Source: Flavobacterium sp. HSC-32F16 (GTDB lineage: Bacteria > Bacteroidota > Bacteroidia > Flavobacteriales > Flavobacteriaceae). Taken from it: a stretch of DNA of 64,000 nucleotides. Both the position numbers and the translations under genes were made by a program. The stretch covers positions 372,001 to 436,000 of the forward strand of contig NZ_JALKAC010000002.1 of assembly GCF_024171645.1 (NCBI RefSeq), given 5' to 3'. Of the stretch, positions 8,601 to 17,285 are shown piece after piece; the stretch's first letter is position 1; each line of letters opens with the position of its first letter. A model generated the notes under the pieces. It saw only the letters and a program-made list of their open reading frames with translations, had not been told where the DNA came from and ran no database searches.

Positions 8601-8795
8601 TTAGTAGTTAAAGTCACTGCATTATTCGTTGGAAAAACGATAATAGTTATAGCACATCGTTTAAGTACAATCGCAAATGCTGATACAATATTAGTTATGA
8701 AAAATGGAGAAATTATTGAATCAGGAAATCATTTAGAATTGTTGGAACAAAAATCAGAATATTATAATTTATGGAATAAACAGAATTTGCTTTAA
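8601..8795 (+). pseudogene. C-terminal remnant of ABC exporter ATPase
   Basis: The open frame has no start codon. From [20 protein letters not shown] onward it is unmistakably the end of an ABC exporter nucleotide-binding domain. It contains the H-loop histidine (IAHRLST) and the usual tail [19 protein letters not shown] then YYNLWNKQ. Only about 55 residues match; the peptidase, membrane and Walker parts are absent, and a stop codon lies at 8598. Bacteriocin exporters of the peptidase-containing type end this way and sit beside double-glycine peptides, so this is most likely the remnant of the transporter for the peptides at 7620-7940. Confidence 0.75.
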
Positions 8796-8819
8796 ATGTT
8801 TGTTAATTAATAAACATTT
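8794..8819. promoter_or_regulatory. 26-bp near-palindrome upstream of namA
   Basis: AAATGTTT and AAACATTT form the arms around a TTAATTAA centre, with one mismatched pair. It lies about 95 bases upstream of the old yellow enzyme start, a reasonable place for a dimeric repressor site. It also overlaps the end of the ABC remnant. The binding protein is unknown. Confidence 0.4.
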
Positions 8820-8911
8820 CAATTTCTCGTTTTAGCAAGATGCCGTAACTTTACTTTTTATAAAGGCTCCTATTTTTAATTGGCAGCATTAATCTATTAA
8901 AAGTTACAAGT

Positions 8912-9982
8912 ATGGCTTCACAATTATTTTCTCCCTTAACTTTAAAAAGCATCACCTTAAAAAATAGAATCGTTATTTCGCCAATGTGCCAATACTCTGC
9001 CGTTGACGGATTTGCAAACGACTGGCATCTGGTTCACTTAGGAAGCCGTGCAAGCGGAGGCGTGGGTTTAATTATTCAGGAAGCAACTGCAGTTTCTCCT
9101 GAAGCCAGAATTTCTCCTTCAGACCTTGGAATCTGGAAAGACGAACACATCGAAAAACTAAAACAAATCAACGAATTTATTGTTTCTCAAAATTCAGTTC
9201 CCGGAATTCAGCTGGCACATGCCGGAAGAAAAGCAAGTGTTTCGGCTCCGTGGCTTGGAAATAAAAAGTTAGATTTTGCTCAAGGCGGATGGCAGACTGT
9301 TGCCCCAAGTGCGATTCCGTATCACGAAGGAGAACCTTTTCTTCCCGAAGCTTTAGATAAAAACGGAATCCAAAAAATAATTACTGATTTTATAAACGCA
9401 ACAAAAAGGGCCGTTGAAGCAGGATATAAAGTGCTGGAAATTCACGGTGCGCACGGTTATTTACTGCACCAGTTTTTATCGCCATTGACCAATATAAGAA
9501 CAGACGAATATGGCGGAAGTTTTAAAAACCGAATTCGCTTTACGCTCGAAATTCTGGAAGCAGTTCAAACCGAATGGCCTTCAGATTTACCTTTAATCGT
9601 TAGAATTTCAGCCACAGACTGGGCAGAAAACGGATGGAATCCAGAAGAATCTGTAAAGCTTTCTAAAATTCTAAAAGAAAAAGGAGTGGATTTAATCGAT
9701 GTTTCGTCTGGCGGATTGGTTTCGCATCAAAAAATCGAAATTGGCCCGGGTTATCAGGTTTCTTTCGCAGAAAAAATCAAAAAAGAAGCCAATATTTTGA
9801 CAGGCGCGGTAGGTTTAATTACCGAAGCAAAACAAGCCGAAGAAATTTTGAAAAACAATCAGGCAGATTTAATTTTGTTTGCCAGAGAATCGTTGAGAAA
9901 TCCAAATTTACCGTTAGATTTCGCTAAAGAATTAGGCAGCGATATTCAATGGCCAAAACAATATGAAAGAGCAAAGCTATAA
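8912..9982 (+). CDS. namA: NADPH dehydrogenase, old yellow enzyme of the YqjM/NamA type
   Basis: This is an FMN-dependent ene-reductase that reduces activated C=C bonds. It is a TIM barrel of 356 residues. Cys26 and Tyr28 in SPMCQYSA are the flavin-tuning pair that marks the YqjM subclass. HGAHGYLLHQFLSP near residue 175 holds the two histidines that bind substrate. GAVGLI and LILFARESLRNP form the phosphate-binding end of the barrel. It is a soluble cytosolic enzyme. It follows a possible operator palindrome at 8794-8819 and is probably transcribed alone, because a long palindromic repeat separates it from the next gene. Physiological substrates are not predictable. Confidence 0.9.
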   Translation: MASQLFSPLTLKSITLKNRIVISPMCQYSAVDGFANDWHLVHLGSRASGGVGLIIQEATAVSPEARISPSDLGIWKDEHIEKLKQINEFIVSQNSVPGIQLAHAGRKASVSAPWLGNKKLDFAQGGWQTVAPSAIPYHEGEPFLPEALDKNGIQKIITDFINATKRAVEAGYKVLEIHGAHGYLLHQFLSPLTNIRTDEYGGSFKNRIRFTLEILEAVQTEWPSDLPLIVRISATDWAENGWNPEESVKLSKILKEKGVDLIDVSSGGLVSHQKIEIGPGYQVSFAEKIKKEANILTGAVGLITEAKQAEEILKNNQADLILFARESLRNPNLPLDFAKELGSDIQWPKQYERAKL

Positions 9983-9992
9983 TTTTTTATTA

Positions 9993-10151
9993 GCCACAGA
10001 TTGCACAGATTAAAGTGATTTTTTTTAGTTTTTTTGCTACGAATTTCACTAATTTACACGAATTATTTTAAGCTTTTGAACGCACTGATTTGTGTAAATT
10101 AGTGAAATTCGTGGCAAAAGAAAATCCTTTCTAATCACATTAATCTGTGGC
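9993..10151. repeat. long imperfect palindromic intergenic repeat
   Basis: The outer arms are GCCACAGATT and TTAATCTGTGGC; the inner arms are GCTACGAATTTCACTAATTT and AAATTAGTGAAATTCGTGGC. The same outer and inner motifs recur at 38263-38330 and 42395-42528, so this is a dispersed REP-like family. Confidence 0.75.
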
Positions 10152-10169
10152 AAAAAAACTAAATACAAA

Positions 10170-11210
10170 ATGAAAAAAATAAAAACAGCACTATTATCAT
10201 ACGGAATGTCGGGGAAGGTTTTTCATGCCCCTTTTTTAGATATTCACCCGGGTTTTGAGTTATTAGGATCTTGGGAAAGAAGCAAAAAACTCATTCAGGA
10301 AGATTATCCAGATGTAAAAAGCTATTCTTCAATCGACGATTTATTAACGGATGATGTTGATCTTGTAATTGTAAACACGCCGGTTGGAACGCATTACGAA
10401 TACGCTAAAAAAGTACTTTTGGCAGGAAAACACGCCGTTGTAGAAAAAGCTTTCACCACAACCGTTTCTGAAGCTCAGGAGTTAGCCAAAATAGCAGAAG
10501 AAAAAGGAGTAAAACTAGCCGTTTTTCAAAATAGAAGATGGGACAGCGATTTTAAAACTGTTCAAAAAATAATTAACGACGGAGTTTTAGGAGAAATAGT
10601 AGAAGCTGAAATTCATTTCGACAGATACAATCCATTATTGAGTCCAAAAGCACACAAAGAAACAGTAAACGACGGTGCCGGAGTTTTAAAAGATTTAGGA
10701 CCGCATATTATCGATCAGGCCGTTTGTTTATTTGGTTCGCCAAAGTCGGTTTTTGGAGATATCAGAATCACAAGAGAAAATTCATTAGTCGATGACTGGA
10801 TCGATTTATTGTTGATTTATGAAGATTTCAGAGTCCGTTTAAAAGCAGGTTTTTTTGTTAGAGAAGCAAATCCAGCGTATACCGTTCACGGAAAAAAAGG
10901 TTCTTTTTTAAAACCTCGCGGAGACGTTCAGGAAGATGAATTGAAAATTGGAAAGAAACCAAATTTAGAATTATGGGGAACAGAATCTGAAGACTTAAAG
11001 GGAATCCTGCATACCGAAATTAACGGAAAAGTGGTTCGTGAAAAAGTACCGACACTTCAAGGGAATTATTTCTCATTTTTTGACGGTGTTTTCAATTCTA
11101 TCACAAATGATGTTGCAGAACCAGTTACTGCACATGACGGCGTAAAAGTAATGCAGATTATCGAAGCGGCCATTGCAAGTAATGCACAGCGAACTGTAAT
11201 TAATTTATAG
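10170..11210 (+). CDS. Gfo/Idh/MocA-family oxidoreductase
   Basis: This is an NAD(P)-dependent dehydrogenase of 346 residues. The N-terminal Rossmann fold begins with KIKTALLSYGMSGKVFHAPF, a variant nucleotide-binding loop typical of the IolW/YdgJ branch (scyllo-inositol-type dehydrogenases). The EKAFTTTVSEAQEL segment near residue 90 holds the conserved EKP-like lysine. The C-terminal alpha/beta domain contains GVLKDLGPHIIDQAV with the catalytic-site D/H residues. Substrates in this branch are sugars, inositols or related polyols; the actual one cannot be read from sequence. It follows namA on the same strand, but the repeat between them argues against one operon. Confidence 0.85.
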   Translation: MKKIKTALLSYGMSGKVFHAPFLDIHPGFELLGSWERSKKLIQEDYPDVKSYSSIDDLLTDDVDLVIVNTPVGTHYEYAKKVLLAGKHAVVEKAFTTTVSEAQELAKIAEEKGVKLAVFQNRRWDSDFKTVQKIINDGVLGEIVEAEIHFDRYNPLLSPKAHKETVNDGAGVLKDLGPHIIDQAVCLFGSPKSVFGDIRITRENSLVDDWIDLLLIYEDFRVRLKAGFFVREANPAYTVHGKKGSFLKPRGDVQEDELKIGKKPNLELWGTESEDLKGILHTEINGKVVREKVPTLQGNYFSFFDGVFNSITNDVAEPVTAHDGVKVMQIIEAAIASNAQRTVINL

Positions 11211-11523
11211 CGAACTGTCTCACAGATTTTACAGATAGAACAGGTTTACGCTGGTTTGATCTTATAATTTGTGTCTAAATATATAACGACCGATTGTAGA
11301 GACGCACAGCAGTGCGTCTTTTTTTATGCGTAAAATTAAAAATAGCATATGTGCGAACCTTGTTTAATCTGTAAAACTTTTGACCCCAAAAACCGTAAAA
11401 GTTTGCGTGCAAAACCAAGCAATTTATAAACAATAACGTTGTAAATAAACGAACAATTTGTACTTTTAAGTAAATATGCTGCTTTTTTGTAATTTTATAA
11501 CATAATCCCGTAAATACATTATT
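11211..11523. other. intergenic region before MFS gene
   Basis: No gene is seen. It contains a terminator at 11301-11325 and otherwise AT-rich sequence leading to the MFS gene. Confidence 0.5.
11301..11325 (+). terminator. Rho-independent terminator
   Basis: GACGCAC and GTGCGTC form a 7-bp GC-rich stem with a 4-base loop, followed by seven T residues. It ends the oxidoreductase transcript. Confidence 0.85.
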
Positions 11524-12741
11524 TTGATAAACTTCAATCCGTTACAACTTTTTCAGACAAAAGGAAAAATCAAGAAAGTTTTTAGAGAAGCAAAAGCTTC
11601 TTATTTAAACAGGATTCGTTTTGCCGTTGGAATGTTTTATTTCGGAATGGGATTAAGTTTTGCAACATGGGCAAGCAGGATTCCGGATATAAAAACCGCT
11701 TTACATTTAACCGAAGGTGATTTGGGTTCCATACTTTTTGCTTTGCCAATGGGACAATTAATTGTTATGCCTTTTTCGGGAAAAATGGTAACGAAATTTG
11801 GAAGCCATCGCATTTTGGTTTTCTCTCTAATAATGTATGTTTTGTGTCTGGCTAATTTAGGTTTGGCCACAACTGGTTTACAGTTATCCGTTGGATTGTT
11901 TTTGTTTGGTTTATTCGGAAATCTGGCAAATATTGCCGTAAACACACAAGGCGTTTATACCGAAGTACTTTTCAAAAAAACAATAATGTCTTCTTTTCAC
12001 GGAATGTGGAGTTTTGCCGGATTCACAGGAGCATTAGTTGGTTTAGGAATGCTGGCTTTAAACTTATCGCCCTTACATCATTTCCTTATAGTGGGCGGAA
12101 TTGTATTAGTAATGATTGTTTTTAATTTTAATTTTTTAATTAGAGCCAAAGAGAAAATCAAACATAATAACGAGAAGAAAAAAATGTTTACAAAACCAGA
12201 CAGCGCTTTAATCTGGCTGGGTGTAATTGGATTTTGCAGTATGGCCAGCGAAGGTGTAATGTTTGACTGGAGCGGTGTTTATTTTAAAGATATTGTACAA
12301 GCTCCGGGACCTTTGGTAGTTTTAGGATATACTTCATTTATGATTATGATGGCCGGAGGAAGATTTCTGGGAGACGGATTAATCAATAAATTTGGACGTG
12401 AACGTGTTATGCAGATCAGCGGTGTTATGATTTCTGTTGGGCTTTTTACAGCAGTTTTTCTTCCTTATATCATTCCGTGTACAATTGCATTTATGGCAGT
12501 TGGTTTGGGCGTTGCAACTATCGTACCCACTGTTTATAGTTTAGCAGGAAAAAACCCGACTGTTCCGGCTGGTGAAGCTTTAACTATAGTTTCAAGCGTA
12601 AGTTTCTTAGGGTTTTTAATGGGACCGCCTGTAATTGGACACATTGCTCAAAACTTTGGACTTCAGTTTTCTTTTGCTTTTATAGGAATCTTTGGAGTTC
12701 TGATCGCTTTTATGGTTTCTAAAATTAGAACAACCACATAA
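11524..12741 (+). CDS. MFS transporter
   Basis: This is a 405-residue membrane protein with about 12 hydrophobic segments, split by a basic central loop (RAKEKIKHNNEKKKM) near residue 210. The first helix region has GMFYFGMGLSFATWASRIPDIK, a pattern common in a bacterial MFS branch of sugar/drug permeases. The start is uncertain: the frame has only TTG at 11524 before an internal ATG at residue 37, and an upstream stop at 11503 limits the choice, so TTG is taken. It is probably monocistronic. The transported compound is unknown; no sugar catabolic genes adjoin it. Confidence 0.8.
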   Translation: MINFNPLQLFQTKGKIKKVFREAKASYLNRIRFAVGMFYFGMGLSFATWASRIPDIKTALHLTEGDLGSILFALPMGQLIVMPFSGKMVTKFGSHRILVFSLIMYVLCLANLGLATTGLQLSVGLFLFGLFGNLANIAVNTQGVYTEVLFKKTIMSSFHGMWSFAGFTGALVGLGMLALNLSPLHHFLIVGGIVLVMIVFNFNFLIRAKEKIKHNNEKKKMFTKPDSALIWLGVIGFCSMASEGVMFDWSGVYFKDIVQAPGPLVVLGYTSFMIMMAGGRFLGDGLINKFGRERVMQISGVMISVGLFTAVFLPYIIPCTIAFMAVGLGVATIVPTVYSLAGKNPTVPAGEALTIVSSVSFLGFLMGPPVIGHIAQNFGLQFSFAFIGIFGVLIAFMVSKIRTTT

Positions 12742-12971
12742 ATTTTATTGAGTGAACAGATTAAACGGATTTACTCTGCATGTTTTTAAACTTAATAATA
12801 CAACACATTATTTTTTTGTAAGAATTTATTTTCTTTTATAATAATTTTTCTATATTTGAAACTTCTATCGTTTGTATTGTAAACGAGACAAAACTTTTTT
12901 CCAAAAACCAATTTTATCTTTTGAATAGGATGAATATCCAAAAATAATTTTCAAAGTAAATTGGAATTTTA

Positions 12972-15791
12972 ATGGTTAAAAAATACGCGGTCTTCCTTAT
13001 TTTATGGTCTTTTAATCTGGCATTTGCACAGCAGGAAATAACAATTACAGGAATTGTTATTGATGCACGAACGCAAAACCCGCTGGGAAATGTAGTAGCG
13101 ACTATACAAAACACAGCAGTAATGCAGCTTACATCCAAAAAAGGAAAATTTGAGCTTCATGTATTTCCAACAAAAGAAAAATTGCTTTTGCTGAGAAGTC
13201 AGGGCTACAAAGATTTACTTTTAAAACTTCAATATGATTCAGGACAAAATATAAATCTTGGTGTTTTACAATTAGAAGACACCTATACAGATGAAGTTCC
13301 TGCTGCATTGATTACTTTATCAGACAATGATTTTTCTGATGATAACAGCTCTTCCGAAATGACATCGGGTTTATTGCAGTCTTCAAGAGATGCTTTCATG
13401 CAGGCTTCTGCATTTAATTGGGGTCAGGCCCGATTTAGAATGCGCGGTCTCGACAGCGAAAACGGAACGATGATGCTCAACGGTTTGACCATGAACAAAA
13501 TCTACGATGGCAGACCGCAATGGAACAATTGGGGCGGATTAAATAATGTACTTCGTAATCAGGAATTTTCAGTAGGAAACGCTGCTTCAAATTATACTTT
13601 TGGCGGTGTTTTAGGAACGCAGCAAATATTTACGCGAGCGTCTTCATATAGAAAAGGCACACAGCTTACCTTTTCAGGAAGTAATACAACTTACACTTTG
13701 CGTGCTATAGGAACGTATGCTTCCGGAATGAGTACTTCGGGCTGGGCTTATGTCGTTTCCGCAGGCAAAAGATGGGCAGATGAAGGCTATTTTGAAGGAA
13801 CCAATTTCAATGCCGATTCCTTTTTTATGAGTGTTGAAAAGAAACTGAGTAACAAACATTCACTCAATTTTACCGGATTTTACACGCCAAATTCCCGCGG
13901 GAAAAATTCTCCAAATACAAATGAAGTCACAGCTTTAATGGGCGAAAAATACAATTCATACTGGGGATTTCAAAATGGGAAAAAGCGAAATTCAAGAATA
14001 AAAACAGTCGAAGAACCTTTGTTCATGCTGAATCATTATTTTAAAATAGATGAAAAAACAAATCTGAATTCGGGCGTAATGTATCAATTTGGAAAAGTAG
14101 GAAACAGCAATATTGATTATCAAAATGCTGATAGTCCAGATCCGGTTTATTATAGAAAAATGCCAAGTTATTTTAGCTCGCTTTATGCAAAAGACAAAGG
14201 AGAATTTTCAGGTGAATTTACTCCAGATTATGAAAATGCAGAGAAAAGCAGAACCACATTTTTAGCTAATTCCCAAATAGATTGGAATTCTATGTATCTC
14301 GCAAATCAAAAAACAGGTCAAAATGGTTATGAGCCGGCACAAAGCCATTATATTTTATATGAAGACAGAACTGACGATAAAACCTTTGCGGCAAATTCTA
14401 ACTTAAATACCGGGCTTACTCCAAATATTTCTTTTGATGGGGGAATTACCTATAAAAATTTAAAATCGCATAATTTTCAATATTTACTGGATCTTCTTGG
14501 CGGAAAATATTTCGAGGATATTGATCCGTTTTATAAAGGAGATCTTTCACAATCTGATTTGCAAAATCCAAACAGACAGGTAAAAGAAGGAGACATTTAC
14601 GGTTATAATTATAACTTTTTAGCCAATACAATCGACGCATTTACCCAGTTTAAATTTTCATATAATAAAACTGAATTTTATTTGGCACAATCCTATTCCA
14701 TGTCGAATTACCAAAGAGAGGGTTTGTATGAAAACGGACTTTATCCAACGGCATCTTTAGGAAAAAGTGAGAAAGTAAACTTTGAAAACTTTGGCTTTAA
14801 AGGCGGTTTCACTTATAAAATTTCAGGTAAACAATGGTTCTTTTTTAATGCAGCACATTTAACGAGAGCACCTTCACTTCGAAATACATTTTCGAATTCA
14901 CGCTTGAATAATAATGTAGTAAACGGAATTGAAAGTGAAAACATAAGTAGTGCCGAAGCAAATTATGTATATAGTTCTCCAAAACTTAAATTGAGATTAA
15001 CGGCTTATTACACCTTAATTAAAAATACTTCCAAAACTTCGTTTTTCTATGCCGAAGGAATTTTCGATAATGGAGCCGGATATGATCCAACAGATGCTTT
15101 TGTAAGTCAGACTCTAACGAAATTAGACAAGAAAAATACTGGAGCTGAATTGAGTTTTGAATATCAAATGTCGACCACATTAAAAACGACTTTAAGTGCG
15201 GCTTATGGAAATTATATCTACAACAGCAATCCAAATGTTTCAATTACAAATGATGCCAATGCGGCAAAAGAAGGAGCCCAGACTACTTTTAATTTCGGTC
15301 AAGCCTATCTTAAAAATTACAAACAATCCGGAACACCTCAAAACGCAGTTTCATTGGGTTTAGAATATCGTGATCCTAAATTTTGGTGGATTGGAACCAA
15401 TATTAATTATTTGACAGACAATTATATTGATGTTTCACCCATTTCAAGAACAGCACAATTCTACATTAATCCTGCAAACGGATTTCCTTTTCCCGAAGCA
15501 GCTTCTGAAAAAGGAAATGAATTATTAAAACAAGAGAAATTTGATCCTGTCACGTTATTAAATATCAATGGAGGAAAATCTTGGCGAATTCATAAAAAGT
15601 ACATCGGGCTTTTTGCCAGCGTTAATAATGTATTGAATTCAGTATATAAAACCGGTGGTTTTGAGCAGGCGAGAAATGCCAATTTCAGAGCTTTAAATCA
15701 AGATGTTTCAAGTGGAACTCCTTCATTTGGTCCAAAATATTATTACGGTTACGGAAGAACTTATTTTTTAAATCTTACAATCGGGTTATAA
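12972..15791 (+). CDS. TonB-dependent outer-membrane receptor
   Basis: This is a 939-residue outer-membrane receptor. The signal peptide ends at FNLAFAQ. Then comes a carboxypeptidase-regulatory-like beta sandwich (ITGIVIDARTQNPLGNVVAT), a plug region with RFRMRGLDSENGTMMLNG, and a long beta-barrel ending in an aromatic strand (GYGRTYFLNLTIGL). It is not SusC-type: there is no STN domain or SusC motif. The DUF5689 lipoprotein follows 18 bases later, so the two form an operon. Elsewhere in flavobacteria such pairs often sit with a secreted nuclease/phosphatase-like protein; one such gene is present in this window at 60675 but is distant. The ligand is unknown. Confidence 0.9.
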   Translation: MVKKYAVFLILWSFNLAFAQQEITITGIVIDARTQNPLGNVVATIQNTAVMQLTSKKGKFELHVFPTKEKLLLLRSQGYKDLLLKLQYDSGQNINLGVLQLEDTYTDEVPAALITLSDNDFSDDNSSSEMTSGLLQSSRDAFMQASAFNWGQARFRMRGLDSENGTMMLNGLTMNKIYDGRPQWNNWGGLNNVLRNQEFSVGNAASNYTFGGVLGTQQIFTRASSYRKGTQLTFSGSNTTYTLRAIGTYASGMSTSGWAYVVSAGKRWADEGYFEGTNFNADSFFMSVEKKLSNKHSLNFTGFYTPNSRGKNSPNTNEVTALMGEKYNSYWGFQNGKKRNSRIKTVEEPLFMLNHYFKIDEKTNLNSGVMYQFGKVGNSNIDYQNADSPDPVYYRKMPSYFSSLYAKDKGEFSGEFTPDYENAEKSRTTFLANSQIDWNSMYLANQKTGQNGYEPAQSHYILYEDRTDDKTFAANSNLNTGLTPNISFDGGITYKNLKSHNFQYLLDLLGGKYFEDIDPFYKGDLSQSDLQNPNRQVKEGDIYGYNYNFLANTIDAFTQFKFSYNKTEFYLAQSYSMSNYQREGLYENGLYPTASLGKSEKVNFENFGFKGGFTYKISGKQWFFFNAAHLTRAPSLRNTFSNSRLNNNVVNGIESENISSAEANYVYSSPKLKLRLTAYYTLIKNTSKTSFFYAEGIFDNGAGYDPTDAFVSQTLTKLDKKNTGAELSFEYQMSTTLKTTLSAAYGNYIYNSNPNVSITNDANAAKEGAQTTFNFGQAYLKNYKQSGTPQNAVSLGLEYRDPKFWWIGTNINYLTDNYIDVSPISRTAQFYINPANGFPFPEAASEKGNELLKQEKFDPVTLLNINGGKSWRIHKKYIGLFASVNNVLNSVYKTGGFEQARNANFRALNQDVSSGTPSFGPKYYYGYGRTYFLNLTIGL

Positions 15792-15809
15792 ATCGAAACT
15801 TAATTTTTC

Positions 15810-17159
15810 ATGAAAAACATCACATTAAATTTATTTTTTGGAATATCATTATTAGTTATCTACAGCTGCAGTAATGAAATCGAAACGCCAAAATTAGGCT
15901 GTACCCAACCCGATTTTAAAGTCAATAAAACGGTTGAGAAAGTATATGAACTTTCGGGAACTACTGCAAAGCAATATTTATACGATGATATAATAGAAGC
16001 ATATGTCGTTTCCAGCGATGAAGGCGGGAATTTTTTCAAAAGCATTTCACTGCAGACTAAAGCTTCTGCTAAAACTCCCGCAATTGGCTTTAGTATTCCG
16101 GTTGATGCATCCAATACATATATAGATTATCGGGTTGGGAATAAAGTATATGTCAAACTTAAAAATCAATTTACAGATTTGTATTACGGCGGATTAAGAA
16201 TTGGAAGTTTATATGTGAGTAATGCCGGAGATCCAACAGTGGGCAGAATTTCTCAAAACGAATATAAGAACGTATTAAATGCATCATGTACCAGTATTGA
16301 TGAAAATGAATTAGTCCAGTCTCTTTCTGTAGAAGAGGCACTTACTGATAATAAGTTAAACACACTAATTGAGCTCAATGATGTCGAATTTACTGAAGCG
16401 GCATTAGGGCGTCATTATTTTGAAGAATCAAATAATGTTGGAGGATCAACAAATTGGTATTTGAGAGATAAAACCGGAAATCAAGTTATTTTTAGAACCA
16501 GCAGTTATGCAAAATTTGCCGATCATTTTGTACCAGAAGGAAGCGGAAAAGCAAAAGGAATTCTAACAAAGTTTGGCACTGATTATCAGTTTATGGTTAG
16601 ATATGAAAGTGATATTGTAATGAATGGAAAAAGAAATGTGCCGTTTTTTGCAGAAGATTTCCAATCGGTCAAAAACAATGTAAATTTTGCTCTGCCAGGC
16701 TGGAGTAATATTGTAGAAAAAGCGGCAAAACTATGGAAAAGCATGGTGTATGCCGGGAATGGTTATGCCGAATTTAATACCACAAGTACAACCGCCGCAG
16801 AAAACATTGCCTGGCTCGTTTCTCCTAAAATTAATTTGACGGGTTATAAAAATGCGGTACTTTCTTTTAGAAGTGCACAACACGATTTAAAGGTCGATTC
16901 ACCATTAAACACACTAGAAATTTATGTTTCAACTAATTTTGACGGTTCAAGTGTGACCAAAGCAAAATGGACAAAATTGGAAGCAAAAGTTCCAACGCTT
17001 TCGAATCCTGCACGTGAATTTATGAGTTCCGGAGGAATAGATTTATCTGCTTATTCAGGAAATATAAATATCGGTTTTAGATATGTGGGTTCAGGTAAAG
17101 ATAAAACGCTAAATGGGGCATTTATGGTTGATGATATTAAAATTTTTGGAGAGAAGTAA
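15810..17159 (+). CDS. DUF5689 surface lipoprotein with C-terminal choice-of-anchor J-like domain
   Basis: This is a 449-residue lipoprotein. The signal peptide ends in LLVIYSCSN, with Cys20 as the lipidation site. Residues about 40-270 match the DUF5689 layout (AYVVSSDEGGNFFKSI, then YRVGNKVYVKL). Residues about 280-449 look like a jelly-roll choice-of-anchor J domain (FFAEDFQSV near its start, GAFMVDDIKIFGE at the end). It probably works with the TonB-dependent receptor encoded just upstream as a surface-exposed ligand-binding partner, by analogy with SusD-type pairs. Confidence 0.8.
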   Translation: MKNITLNLFFGISLLVIYSCSNEIETPKLGCTQPDFKVNKTVEKVYELSGTTAKQYLYDDIIEAYVVSSDEGGNFFKSISLQTKASAKTPAIGFSIPVDASNTYIDYRVGNKVYVKLKNQFTDLYYGGLRIGSLYVSNAGDPTVGRISQNEYKNVLNASCTSIDENELVQSLSVEEALTDNKLNTLIELNDVEFTEAALGRHYFEESNNVGGSTNWYLRDKTGNQVIFRTSSYAKFADHFVPEGSGKAKGILTKFGTDYQFMVRYESDIVMNGKRNVPFFAEDFQSVKNNVNFALPGWSNIVEKAAKLWKSMVYAGNGYAEFNTTSTTAAENIAWLVSPKINLTGYKNAVLSFRSAQHDLKVDSPLNTLEIYVSTNFDGSSVTKAKWTKLEAKVPTLSNPAREFMSSGGIDLSAYSGNINIGFRYVGSGKDKTLNGAFMVDDIKIFGEK

Positions 17160-17285
17160 GAATTATGTTTGTAAAATGTTGATTATTAGTTTGCAAGAAA
17201 TGATTTAGCGTTTTTTTAAACTTAAAAGTGTTAATTTCTGACAGAATTTTGTATTTTGGTCATCCCAAATCAATACAAAAACAAC

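Noticed and set aside
11637..11945. 102-residue minus-strand frame inside the MFS gene
   Set aside because: It is antisense to clear transmembrane coding sequence and its translation shows no domain or signal; a shadow frame.
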